Positions 51,470 to 59,024 of a stretch of DNA of 64,000 nucleotides are shown here, in pieces. The stretch spans positions 310,001-374,000 of the forward strand of contig NZ_JACVOL010000001.1 in assembly GCF_018882415.1 (NCBI RefSeq), given 5' to 3'. The notes under the pieces were generated by a model that was not told the origin of the DNA, ran no database searches, and saw only the letters and a program-made list of their open reading frames with translations. The stretch is from Polynucleobacter sp. 86C-FISCH. Its GTDB lineage: Bacteria; Pseudomonadota; Gammaproteobacteria; Burkholderiales; Burkholderiaceae. A program made the position numbers and the translations under genes. The number at the start of each line of letters is the position of its first letter. The stretch's first letter is position 1.

Positions 51470-52182
51470 AGTTCTCTCCGAAAAAAGAAACACTGCCACA
51501 GCCACAACAAGACTTGTGGCCAGAGCTTTCTAAAACGCCAAAATTAGGATATGTTCTTTACGGCGGTACCGCCATAGCATTGCAACTGGGCCATCGAATC
51601 TCAATTGATTTTGATTTCTTTTCTAGTGATCCGTTAGATATAAAAGCCCTCTACCAAGAACTCCCTTTTCTCAAAGATTCTCATGTTATCCAACAGGAAT
51701 CAAACGCCGTAAGTCTTTTAGTACCAGGACAACAGAAAGAAGATCAAGAGGTAAAGGTTTCATTCTTTGGCAACTTAAAAATGGGGCGAGTTGATACGCC
51801 CCTCGTTACTGATGATGGAGTAATGCAAGTGGCCTCATTAAATGACTTAATGGCCACGAAATTAAAGGTGATCTTACAAAGAGCGGAGTACAAAGATTAC
51901 TTTGACATCGCCGCCATGATCAAAGCTGGTGTAAGCCTTGAAAATGGTTTGGGAGCTGCGCGCAGTATGTTTGGAAATGCAATGCAACCCAGTGAAAGCC
52001 TTAAGGCGCTTACATACTTTAATGATGGTGACTTGCACAAGTTAAGCTTAGAGGATAAGAATTGTCTATCCAATGCAGCGCAGGCAGTTAGTAGCATACC
52101 GACTATTTCACTAAGGAGCGAGCGCTTAATAAGCGCTCCCTCTCCAGTTGCGCGAAAAAAGGATTTAGGATTAGAGCGTTAA
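51466..52182 (+). CDS. AbiEii-like nucleotidyltransferase toxin (pair A)
   Basis: 238 aa. YVLYGGTAIALQLGHRISIDFDFFSSD is the nucleotidyltransferase motif (GG-x-A...D-x-D-F) of the AbiEii/AbiGii toxin family; NDLMATKLKVILQRAEYKDYFDIAAMI in part is the conserved C-terminal KD-x-x-D-I. Such enzymes modify tRNA or other targets when not restrained. ATG 51466 is preferred to an earlier start inside the antitoxin gene. Confidence 0.8.
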   Translation: MKFSPKKETLPQPQQDLWPELSKTPKLGYVLYGGTAIALQLGHRISIDFDFFSSDPLDIKALYQELPFLKDSHVIQQESNAVSLLVPGQQKEDQEVKVSFFGNLKMGRVDTPLVTDDGVMQVASLNDLMATKLKVILQRAEYKDYFDIAAMIKAGVSLENGLGAARSMFGNAMQPSESLKALTYFNDGDLHKLSLEDKNCLSNAAQAVSSIPTISLRSERLISAPSPVARKKDLGLER

Positions 52183-52194
52183 ATCTGACCTATA

Positions 52195-52809
52195 TTAAAT
52201 CCCAAAATCCACACCCTTCTTCGGTGCTCTATAGATCTTAGGTTCAGCCTGCCTGGCGATGCTTACGGCGCTGTCAATGTTTTGACGCACCTCTTTCAAA
52301 TTGCCGATATAACCACCAACAGCTTCATTGGCGCGCTTTTCAATTGCTATAGCATTGGTGCACCCAGATCGGACCAAATCAGCAATATCCTGCTTATCGT
52401 TATCGGATAAACGAGAGATCTTGCTCACTGCCAAATCCACCGGTGCCAGTAAATTAACCTTAATAAATTCAAGGCCAGTGTCTAGCGGTACCGAGTCCTT
52501 CAAATAATCTTCATGCATCAATGCAAAAGTCGAATTGTAGTTGGTGTCAAAAAATAAGGTTTGCACACCCTGCTCACCCATGTCTACTTCTACCGCTAAA
52601 TCCTGCGGAATGAGAATGCGAGAGCTAAATTCAGCATCAACATCGTAGGTTGATCTGGAAGCAGTATAAAAATGCGCTGCTACACCACCTGCAACAAATA
52701 CCCCCAGCGGCTTAGAGAGCTCTAGACGAGTCTCCAACTCATGCAATAGTGCAATGACGCCTTGAGCAAGCGGAGTATCAGTATGTAAGGTAATAGGCTT
52801 ATTACTCAT
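52195..52809 (-). CDS. DUF6036-like nucleotidyltransferase (pair B)
   Basis: 204 aa. FVAGGVAAHFYTASRSTYDVDAEFS is a second nucleotidyltransferase-type motif (GG-x-A-x-H...T-x-D-V-D), and LAPVDLAVSKISRLSDNDKQDIADLV in part matches the family's C-terminal half. It is encoded convergently to pair A with a 12-bp gap and overlaps its partner by 4 nt. Confidence 0.72.
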   Translation of the reverse strand: MSNKPITLHTDTPLAQGVIALLHELETRLELSKPLGVFVAGGVAAHFYTASRSTYDVDAEFSSRILIPQDLAVEVDMGEQGVQTLFFDTNYNSTFALMHEDYLKDSVPLDTGLEFIKVNLLAPVDLAVSKISRLSDNDKQDIADLVRSGCTNAIAIEKRANEAVGGYIGNLKEVRQNIDSAVSIARQAEPKIYRAPKKGVDFGI

Positions 52810-53123
52810 GCATGAGCCCCAAACTTAAATTTACTAGAAAGCATGTCGCGCAAACGAGGCAGACTAGCTACCCAGCGATTGCGCACGACTTGAGCACTTT
52901 GAACCAACTCACCTGGATGACTATCAAAATAAACTGCCGCCACCTGAGCTAATTTTGTAGCATGAGTCGGATAGGTCGATTGCAAAACTAAACTTGCCAC
53001 CCTAAATACATTAGCCTCTATACCATCGGCAGCCTTATCCAAGCGTCCAAGCGAAACAGCCACACACTTATTTAAGAGGTGGTCTTCCTGGTCTCTTGGG
53101 GAGGTATTAGCTAATGCATTCAT
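52806..53123 (-). CDS. Partner protein of nucleotidyltransferase pair B
   Basis: 105-aa helical protein (LLNKCVAVSLGRLDKAAD, RVASLVLQSTYPTHATKLAQVAAVYFDS in part). It starts pair B and overlaps the nucleotidyltransferase (ATGA). Probably the antitoxin or substrate adapter. No family recognised. Confidence 0.6.
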   Translation of the reverse strand: MNALANTSPRDQEDHLLNKCVAVSLGRLDKAADGIEANVFRVASLVLQSTYPTHATKLAQVAAVYFDSHPGELVQSAQVVRNRWVASLPRLRDMLSSKFKFGAHA

Positions 53124-53495
53124 AGTGCAATCCTACATTAATAAGAACATAAAGATCAAAAAAAGTAGTCCAATTTAGCCAATTAAAGAGGTCAAGTAAA
53201 TCAACGTCTTACAAGCTTAATGGGCGAAAAGAAAAAAATGCGCAAAAACTCGCCAATTAACCACATTAGTTAATCACGTTCGCCCTGGACAACTTTGTTG
53301 CCCACACCCATAAAGGGTGATGGACAATCGGCAAGCCGATACCAAAGTATGCCCACCGCTCATCGGCACCTGACGCGCGTGCCGTGGATAACATAAAGCC
53401 GTTACCCACCGCCCTGCTTGCCTTACCAACTTATACACAAACCTTGCAAATCCTCAAATCTGTCAACCGAGCAATCTTGCAAAAATACCCTCTTG
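53124..53495. other. Candidate vegetative origin downstream of rep
   Basis: A 372-bp region free of convincing genes. It contains a DnaA-box-like TTATACACAA (53431-53440), a near-match in GTGGATAAC (53384-53392, TTATCCAC on the minus strand), TTAAC-CACATTA-GTTAA, CACCC-ATAAA-GGGTG (53305-53319) and ATCGGC-AA-GCCGAT (53327-53340). ColE2-type origins lie just after rep, as here. Confidence 0.5.
53431..53440 (+). promoter_or_regulatory. DnaA-box-like sequence
   Basis: TTATACACAA matches the TTATNCACA consensus in full. It lies 56 bp beyond the rep stop, within the candidate origin. Confidence 0.5.
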
Positions 53496-54737
53496 TCAAT
53501 CAACTGGTGCCGCTCCTTGGAACACAGGTGGAACATTTGGAACGTTTTTCAAGCGCTCCTCCTCCCCGGCCTCCTCGGTTTGTTTCTTTTGCAAAGAGCC
53601 AGTTACCTGATGTACACCATATTTAACTACATTAGCAATTGCGTTGAGCGTTCTTTTTGAATGCAAAATGGCAATCGTTGCCGGCTGCAAAGCATCTGAA
53701 ATAGTGGTTTTGTAGTTGGCAATCGTTTGTCTGGCCAACTTAGAAAAGCGGCTAATGGCTGCCTGAGTCACTGCCACCCCTTCGCGCTGTAAATGGCGTA
53801 CTGTTGCCCTGATCTTGGCCTCGGTAGCCTTACGCCTTTGCTCATGCGTGCGAAGCGCTGACAGTCGTTTACGCTCTTCTAATGGCAGCGCAGGGTCTAA
53901 GCGCATAACACCGCGATGGCATCGACCACTGCCGGTATAGCGCTCCCACGTCCACCTAGCTACCGACTTAACCGTAGCCTTTAAGGAAGACTGTGAAAGG
54001 TTCTGACAAAAACCAAGGCCATAAAAACTATTCTTGTTATGAGCAAAGGCCTCTAACATTTTTGCAAAGCCTTCAAAAGTACCCTGATCTTGCTCGTGTT
54101 TCACAATGCTGTACGCATAGTGCCGAAGCCACTCAAACATGATGCAATGGCGTGAATGCGAGACCAAATCAATGTTGGGATTTTTCGCCCAGGGAGAAAT
54201 AAGTGGGAGATCTACATAATCAGCCAATTGGCTTAATTCATATTCGTGGCCATGCAACTCCGTTGTTGCCCACCAAGGATGACCAGGAGTCTTCGCTACT
54301 GGCCCACTATGAAAATCAATATCAGCCTTTAGCTTTGTGGCCATGGCTGAATAAATTGCTTTCATGTAGTCAATCGGTTTAGTCCTAGCCTCAATTGATG
54401 TGCAAACCGGCTTGATTGCGTAATACAGGTGAGCACCTTTTGATTTGCGGTTTTGCACGATCAGATTGGGGGCCGGAAGGCCTGCATCTTCCCAGATAGA
54501 AGGGTTGGCGTGATCAAGATCAAAGATCAACCAACTGACCATATCCCGGCGATTAATTTGCATGTATGGAAAGCGCACTGCAAGATGCCTGGGGCGGGTA
54601 AGCGTAGCCGTTTTGTTATCTGAAACTCTGGGATAAAACGGCGCTTCGTTTAATACACGAGAAAGCGCAGAACCAGAATCAAAAAAGCGTTCATTACCAG
54701 GCAGATGAGCATCAGCCAATGCCGAGTATTTACTCAT
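53496..54737 (-). CDS. Plasmid-type replication initiator (replicase family, ColE2-like)
   Basis: 413 aa. SWLIFDLDHANPSIWEDAGLPAPNLIVQNRKSKGAHLYYAI, read in part, carries the D-x-D-H...W-E-x-x-G-L-P-x-P-N...GAHL pattern of the PF03090 replicase. A PriCT-like middle and a helix-turn-helix (VTQAAISRFSKLARQTIANYK) follow. Such proteins prime replication at an origin beside rep. Its presence suggests the excised ICE can replicate. It is coupled to the upstream gene by TGATG. Confidence 0.78.
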   Translation of the reverse strand: MSKYSALADAHLPGNERFFDSGSALSRVLNEAPFYPRVSDNKTATLTRPRHLAVRFPYMQINRRDMVSWLIFDLDHANPSIWEDAGLPAPNLIVQNRKSKGAHLYYAIKPVCTSIEARTKPIDYMKAIYSAMATKLKADIDFHSGPVAKTPGHPWWATTELHGHEYELSQLADYVDLPLISPWAKNPNIDLVSHSRHCIMFEWLRHYAYSIVKHEQDQGTFEGFAKMLEAFAHNKNSFYGLGFCQNLSQSSLKATVKSVARWTWERYTGSGRCHRGVMRLDPALPLEERKRLSALRTHEQRRKATEAKIRATVRHLQREGVAVTQAAISRFSKLARQTIANYKTTISDALQPATIAILHSKRTLNAIANVVKYGVHQVTGSLQKKQTEEAGEEERLKNVPNVPPVFQGAAPVD

Positions 54738-55324
54738 CAGAGCTCTACTTCACCAATCTTGATTAACTGATCTTCGCTTGGGAAAATCCATCGGCCCCGA
54801 TAGCAAAGATCGGTTTCGTAACCAAGCCACCACTTATGTGGTGCGTCAAAGCCCTGAACAATTTGAATGTTGGAAAGAAGTGTTACTACAAACCCATTTA
54901 ATTCGGGTATGGGTTTAAATTTGCGTAACTTGCAAACATCGCCTCGTTTAAATCTAGGGAAAAAGGTTTGGGTTGGTGCTGCTAATAATTTAGCTTTAGC
55001 TGCCATTGCGCGTCGCCTTTCAGTTCGTTTAACGAACCGCCCTATCGCTGTCAAACGATGGTGGGCGGTATCTGGACGGGTTGACAGACCAGAGGCGACC
55101 CTGGCGAGATACCTTGCGGCATCTCCCCGCCCAGACCGCCCATTGAAGGGAAATCTTGGCGCAAAAAAAGCCGCAAGGTTGTTACCTGACAGCTTCACGC
55201 TGTCGCCTACTGGACTGTCAAATCCGCCTGCTGTTGTTTCAGCATTGGTGTCAGTATAACGAACTTTTATATTGTGTAAAGGGGCGGTCAAGCCTTGACT
55301 CGAAAATTCGATTACGCCTGCCAT
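54737..55324 (-). CDS. Unknown 195-aa protein before rep
   Basis: ATG 55324 (MAGVIEFSSQGLTAP) has AAGGAG 7 nt upstream. The first half is Gly/Ser-rich (TTAGGFDSPVGDSVKLSGNN), the second half is basic and then beta-rich (FKRGDVCKLRKFKPIPELNGFVVTLLS in part, WWLGYETDLCYRG). GTTCGTT-T-AACGAAC lies in its DNA at 55024. Overlap with rep implies joint translation. Function unknown. Confidence 0.6.
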   Translation of the reverse strand: MAGVIEFSSQGLTAPLHNIKVRYTDTNAETTAGGFDSPVGDSVKLSGNNLAAFFAPRFPFNGRSGRGDAARYLARVASGLSTRPDTAHHRLTAIGRFVKRTERRRAMAAKAKLLAAPTQTFFPRFKRGDVCKLRKFKPIPELNGFVVTLLSNIQIVQGFDAPHKWWLGYETDLCYRGRWIFPSEDQLIKIGEVEL

Positions 55325-55382
55325 GCCTAACTCCTTAGGATGCGTCTCAAACACATCCGCCTTTTCAAAAGGGGTGGATGCG

Positions 55383-55442
55383 GCCGTGCGAGGCTGCACA
55401 CCAAACAAGAGGTTTGGCGGGGACTTCTCCCCCTCGCACGGC
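55383..55442 (-). other. Three-way-junction RNA structure in the rep-operon leader
   Basis: GCCGTGCGAGG (55383-55393) and CCTCGCACGGC (55432-55442) form an 11-bp closing stem. Inside lie CCAAAC-AAGAG-GTTTGG (55401-55417) and GGGGA-CTTC-TCCCC (55419-55432). It lies between the promoter-operator at 55571 and the first start codon at 55324, so it would be transcribed as a leader. Confidence 0.55.
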
Positions 55443-55570
55443 GCACCCATAGAGGTTTGCTATGACTTGGACAAAAATTGCCCAGATTTTTAGATGTGCA
55501 GCATCGTCATGCAGGGCGACAGAGGGGTGATAAGTCCCTTCTTCGGAAGCGATCCTAGTCGCCCGCATAT

Positions 55571-55595
55571 CCTTAATGCGCAAGACGTTCACCCC
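55571..55595 (-). promoter_or_regulatory. ICE promoter-operator copy 10, before the rep unit
   Basis: Minus-strand GGGGTGAACGTCTTGCGCATTAAGG then TATGCG. About 245 bp of structured leader separate it from the first gene. Confidence 0.72.
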
Positions 55596-55629
55596 AACGC
55601 TGAAAACTGCCTCAATAAATCGAAAATGC

Positions 55630-55842
55630 CTATTCATCAAGATCTACACCCATTGGCAAGATGTGCCATGACCTTCTGACATACGAAGATTGACCATCTT
55701 TTGAATCAATATTTTTGGCGCTGGCAGATAACGCCCACGAATGGGCATCCATTGCGCTCAAAATCGCATCACATGTCGATGGAAAAACCCCTGTGAAGGT
55801 CTGTTTTTGATTTAACCCTGTTACGGTGACTTGAACTTTCAT
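55630..55842 (-). CDS. Unknown 70-aa protein
   Basis: Starts KVQVTVTGLNQKQTFTGVFPSTCDAILSAMD: beta strands then a helix, the look of a small alpha/beta accessory protein of integrative elements. GGAAGGGGG precedes the ATG. It ends 35 bp before promoter-operator copy 10. No family recognised. Confidence 0.6.
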   Translation of the reverse strand: MKVQVTVTGLNQKQTFTGVFPSTCDAILSAMDAHSWALSASAKNIDSKDGQSSYVRRSWHILPMGVDLDE

Positions 55843-56000
55843 GCCAAGCCCCCTTCCACGGCTAAATTAGGGTTTATTACGCTCGTTGAAGTAGCCATAG
55901 TTTCCTTTTGTGCAAAAAAAATTTGCAAAGAGAAACTACGAGCTGTAGAATTTCTATTAACCAGTCCAAGGTTATTTGCTTTTCTTTAGCTCGCAGTACC

Positions 56001-56022
56001 AAAACCCGCCCATGCGGGTTTT
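56001..56022. terminator. Terminator hairpin after the sigma-like gene
   Basis: AAAACCCGC-CCAT-GCGGGTTTT, then GTTCTTTT on the plus side. The A/T ends of the stem let it work in both directions; it follows the minus-strand gene at 56047. The rest of 55843-56000 shows nothing I recognise. Confidence 0.7.
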
Positions 56023-56046
56023 GTTCTTTTGCAAAGTGGTAATAAT

Positions 56047-56541
56047 TCATTTCAAGCCCTTAAGGCCTTGAAATTTCTTTGAGATGCGCTTAAAAACAGT
56101 GGTTTTACCAATGCCGGTAAATTCACTTATCGCCGCATACGAAGCGCCTGAAAACCACAGCATTTCTTCTAATGTCATCGCTGCAGTGAATTGCGTTGAA
56201 TCAGGAAGGTAGTGCCCTGTTTTTAATTTTTCATCTTCCAAAAGTTTTTCCAGGGGGTTTGAACCTTCATCCTCCATGATTTCCATTAAATGGTCTGTTG
56301 CTTCATTAGCCTCCTGATGCGCATGAAAATGCTCATGGTCTGCTAGCCCCCACAAACAGCCCATGATGTATTGCTTTGGAGTGCCTTTTTGTTCGTTATA
56401 AGTGCTTTGACCAGTAGCCATTGACCAGCACAGCAGTCTGGCCTCCTGGCGCACATCATCAATATCCATTCGGGCTTTACGTGCCACCCTGGCCAAATCG
56501 GTTTGGGTTAGTAATTTATAAAGTTCGGAGTATTGCTTCAT
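56047..56541 (-). CDS. Sigma-factor-like DNA-binding protein
   Basis: 164 aa. DIDDVRQEARLLCWSMA resembles sigma region 2 (D-D-x-x-Q-E), and SGASYAAISEFTGIGKTTVFKRISK resembles a region 4 helix-turn-helix; the middle is acidic. It overlaps the YdaS-like gene by 4 nt, so it is expressed from the repressor-controlled promoter. It is the best candidate in the window for a regulator of the ten-copy promoter element, an inference only. Confidence 0.6.
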   Translation of the reverse strand: MKQYSELYKLLTQTDLARVARKARMDIDDVRQEARLLCWSMATGQSTYNEQKGTPKQYIMGCLWGLADHEHFHAHQEANEATDHLMEIMEDEGSNPLEKLLEDEKLKTGHYLPDSTQFTAAMTLEEMLWFSGASYAAISEFTGIGKTTVFKRISKKFQGLKGLK

Positions 56542-56981
56542 GCGGAAGTGCCCGAAGGATGAGCTCGCAACTTAAGACACATCACCTCACTGATCAGGAT
56601 ATTAAAAGGCGTTGTATTGAAAACTTGGGTTCGTAAATCAGGGGGTAATAACAAGAACGCATAAATGGCATGATCGTCCTCAAAACGACCGCAATTTTTA
56701 AGCAGCGGATGCATTGACTTAAGATCGTCTGGCAAGTCGTCCAAACAAACAATTCGCGTTTGACGTGGTAAGTCCGGCCAATACTCCAGCCAATCATTCG
56801 GCCTTAGGTCTTGGCGTGTGATGGCACCACCGGTAATTTGCTCAATTTTGGCGCAATACTTGGGGGGCACCATGCCTGTTCTTGCCTTCCAATTGGCAAT
56901 AGTGCTTGGAACAACTTTTAGCTTGCTGGCCAACGCCCCCGCATTGCCGACGTATTCGATTGCTTTATTTAAAGGATCCAT
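56538..56981 (-). CDS. YdaS/Cro-like DNA-binding protein
   Basis: 147 aa. MDPLNKAIEYVGNAGALASKLKVVPSTIANWKARTGMVPPKYCAKIEQITGGAITRQDLRP, read in part, is the YdaS-type helix-turn-helix; an uncharacterised C terminus follows. Divergent from the XRE repressor at 57056 across a 75-bp region of TGTGA/TCACA sites, the geometry of a Cro/CI switch. ATG 56981 gives the canonical M-D-P-L start. Confidence 0.78.
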   Translation of the reverse strand: MDPLNKAIEYVGNAGALASKLKVVPSTIANWKARTGMVPPKYCAKIEQITGGAITRQDLRPNDWLEYWPDLPRQTRIVCLDDLPDDLKSMHPLLKNCGRFEDDHAIYAFLLLPPDLRTQVFNTTPFNILISEVMCLKLRAHPSGTSA

Positions 56982-56984
56982 AAA

Positions 56985-57009
56985 TGTGATCATATATCAC
57001 ATTCGTGAT
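56985..57009. promoter_or_regulatory. Overlapping operators of the switch (left)
   Basis: TGTGAT-CATAT-ATCACA (56985-57001) overlaps ATCAC-ATTC-GTGAT (56996-57009). They lie at the start of the YdaS-like gene. The spacing between TGTGA and TCACA is 7, not the 6 of CRP sites, so a phage-type repressor is more likely. Confidence 0.65.
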
Positions 57010-57047
57010 TGTTAGCAACACCTTTGTGATAGTTATTTGATTAAAAA

Positions 57048-57059
57048 TCACAACTGTGA
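57048..57059. promoter_or_regulatory. Operator over the repressor start codon
   Basis: TCACA-AC-TGTGA; the last half contains the GTG start of the XRE repressor. A further half-site TTTGTGAT lies at 57023-57030. Binding here would shut off the repressor's own gene. Confidence 0.6.
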
Positions 57060-57463
57060 ATACTATCGGCTCCCGTATCGCACAAAGGCGCAATGAACTC
57101 GGTCTCTCTCAAAAGGAGCTCGCGACAGCTGCTGGCCTTAAATCCAGCGGGGCAATTGGTAACTATGAATCAATGCAGCGTGGCGCTCCTAGGAATCTTT
57201 TAAAGCTTGCTAAGGCACTACAAGTACAAGCTGAGTGGCTTGAGACTGGTAAGGGTCTAAAAGAATTGCAAAAGGAACGCACCACCGCCTCTGGTCTTGA
57301 GCCAATTGACCTAGAGCTGTTAATGCAGTTTCACAAAATTACTCACGACAGCACCAAATACAAAATAATTGGTTATGTTGAAGCAATAGCTGAAAAACAA
57401 AAAAATATGTCAGATCATCGACTTCACGCAAATACCAAAAAAGCAGCGCTCAACAAAGGCTAA
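57056..57463 (+). CDS. XRE family repressor (CI-like)
   Basis: 135 aa with GTG start. The helix-turn-helix is IAQRRNELGLSQKELATAAGLKSSGAIGNYE in part, followed by APRNLLKLAKALQVQAEWLETG. No LexA-type peptidase domain is present, so RecA-driven self-cleavage is not expected. Probably keeps the integrase/excision side silent. Confidence 0.82.
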   Translation: MNTIGSRIAQRRNELGLSQKELATAAGLKSSGAIGNYESMQRGAPRNLLKLAKALQVQAEWLETGKGLKELQKERTTASGLEPIDLELLMQFHKITHDSTKYKIIGYVEAIAEKQKNMSDHRLHANTKKAALNKG

Positions 57464-57569
57464 GGCCGCTCAGTCTGCAGAAATTATTTTGTTCAGACCA
57501 CGCTCAAGTTAATAATCAATCAGCCGCTTTACAAGTAGGTAAATTAGAACAATTCGTTTCAATTATTTA

Positions 57570-57606
57570 ATATCACGATTGTGAATTAGATTCACAATCG
57601 TGATAT
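57570..57606. promoter_or_regulatory. 37-bp perfect palindrome before the integrase unit
   Basis: ATATCACGATTGTGAAT-TAG-ATTCACAATCGTGATAT, 17-bp arms. Each arm contains the ATCAC and TGTGA half-sites of the repressor switch. It ends 25 bp before the DUF4224 gene, so the repressor should control the integrase as well. The stretch 57464-57569 shows nothing else. Confidence 0.75.
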
Positions 57607-57631
57607 ATTTCATTACCGAGAAAGTAATGAG

Positions 57632-57898
57632 ATGACAAGTGCATACCTACACCAAGAAGAAATAGATGAGATGTGTGAACCCCTGAGGAATGGGGCTGCG
57701 CAAATTCGTTACCTGCGCGCGCAAGGCTTTACCGTTCTCGTAAAGCCAAGCGGCAAACCGTTAATGCTGCGCGCGCATAGGGATGAGGTTTTGCGGGGCA
57801 TTAATACAGCCACCCTACAAAAAGATTCTATGAGCGAAGTCTGCAGTGCCAACACCACCAATCGAGAGGCTTTAATTTTGGCCTTTAGAAAGGCATAA
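57632..57898 (+). CDS. DUF4224 protein, integrase partner
   Basis: 88 aa. LHQEEIDEMCEPLRNGAAQIRYLRAQGFTVLVKPSGKPL in part is the DUF4224 pattern, whose members precede phage and ICE integrases. It may act as a recombination directionality factor or its regulator. It lies 1 nt before the integrase start. Confidence 0.75.
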   Translation: MTSAYLHQEEIDEMCEPLRNGAAQIRYLRAQGFTVLVKPSGKPLMLRAHRDEVLRGINTATLQKDSMSEVCSANTTNREALILAFRKA

Positions 57899-57899
57899 A

Positions 57900-59018
57900 A
57901 TGGGGGCCATGGGACGCAAAAGGAAAAATGACAACGGCTTAGAACCCCGTGTTTATCAAAAGCATGGGCAGTTTTACTATGCGCATAGGGATGGCAAGTG
58001 GGAAGCTCTTGGCAAAGATAAAGAAATTGCCAACCGCAAAGGCCGCCACTATAACGATCCGGAAAACTTATTTGGGACTCTCGTTTATTGGCTAGATCAA
58101 TTTCTAATTGACTGTGAAGCGCGAGCTACTTCAAAAAAACTAGCGGCCAGGACAGTGCTTGATTACAGAAATGCCATCGTTGGCACAGAAAAAAAGCCCG
58201 GCGCTTTACGCCTATTTTTCGCACCACCTCTTGCTCCACAAGATTTAACGCCGCAGATGGTGCAAGATTTTTTAGAGGTTAATGAACAACTAGGACGTGG
58301 CCAACGTGGCAACAAAGAGAAAGCTGCCCTCTCTTCATGCATATCTTGGCTAATTCGCACCGGCAAGGTACCGGGTCTTCTCATCAACCCTTGTATGCGT
58401 GCCAGCGGCGTTAAGAAAAATCCTGGCACAGCACGCGATAGATATGTTACTCATGCTGAATATTCAGAGGTGTTTGCATTAGCAGCGCCAAATGTAAAGC
58501 TATTAATGCAGTTAACCTATAGGACCTTGCAGCGGCCTGAAAGTGACATCATTTTATGGGAACGGTCCAATTTAGTAAGCGATGGAACTGAACTGCAGTT
58601 CATACAAAATAAGACCGGCAAGAAAATGAAGATCGCTCTAGACGACGATCTTATTGAGCTACTTAAAATCAAGCAATCAAGAAAAGTGGTGTATTTGAAA
58701 GAGCCTCTAATTCAAAAGGGCGATGGAACTGCTTACACTTATTCTGGTCTCACGAGCATGCTTTTACGCTACATCAAAAAAGCCAATGAGGCTCGGGCGG
58801 CGCAAGGCATTCCCCCAATGCTGTCGTTTGGATTTCGCGATCTAAAAGGCAAAGGCGCTACTGATATGTGGCTTGATGGCACCCCCATCGAAACCATTCA
58901 ACACCTCTGCGGCCACTCAAACAAATCCACTACAGAGATCTATGTGAAGCAGCGCTGGAAAGAAGCTGTTGATACAAACAAAGTCAAAATCTCAAATGGA
59001 GTTTCTAAAGAGACTTAA
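57900..59018 (+). CDS. int: ICE tyrosine integrase
   Basis: 372 aa. Core-binding part (YWLDQFLIDCEARATSKKLAARTVLDYRNAI in part) and catalytic domain: Arg in TYRTLQRPESDI, SFGFRDLKGKGATDM in the place of H-x-x-R (here R-D-L-K), His in CGHSNKSTTEIY and Tyr in TEIYVKQRW. The R-D-L-[RK] form occurs in a known integrase subgroup, but Lys for the second Arg is a departure. It lies 615 bp from attR and should join the tRNA-Lys sites. Confidence 0.85.
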   Translation: MGAMGRKRKNDNGLEPRVYQKHGQFYYAHRDGKWEALGKDKEIANRKGRHYNDPENLFGTLVYWLDQFLIDCEARATSKKLAARTVLDYRNAIVGTEKKPGALRLFFAPPLAPQDLTPQMVQDFLEVNEQLGRGQRGNKEKAALSSCISWLIRTGKVPGLLINPCMRASGVKKNPGTARDRYVTHAEYSEVFALAAPNVKLLMQLTYRTLQRPESDIILWERSNLVSDGTELQFIQNKTGKKMKIALDDDLIELLKIKQSRKVVYLKEPLIQKGDGTAYTYSGLTSMLLRYIKKANEARAAQGIPPMLSFGFRDLKGKGATDMWLDGTPIETIQHLCGHSNKSTTEIYVKQRWKEAVDTNKVKISNGVSKET

Positions 59019-59024
59019 ACTACC

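Noticed and set aside
53384..53660. Two plus-strand frames of 80 aa over the end of rep
   Set aside because: They lie opposite the rep 3' end and over the origin-like repeats, have no ribosome binding site and show no protein-like pattern.
55365..55640. A 91-aa minus-strand frame over promoter-operator copy 10
   Set aside because: It reads through the operator and the structured leader; neither its start nor its sequence looks like a protein.
56985..57059. CRP binding sites
   Set aside because: TGTGA and TCACA are 7 bp apart rather than 6, the sites cluster at a repressor switch, and they recur before the integrase, so a local repressor is the better explanation.
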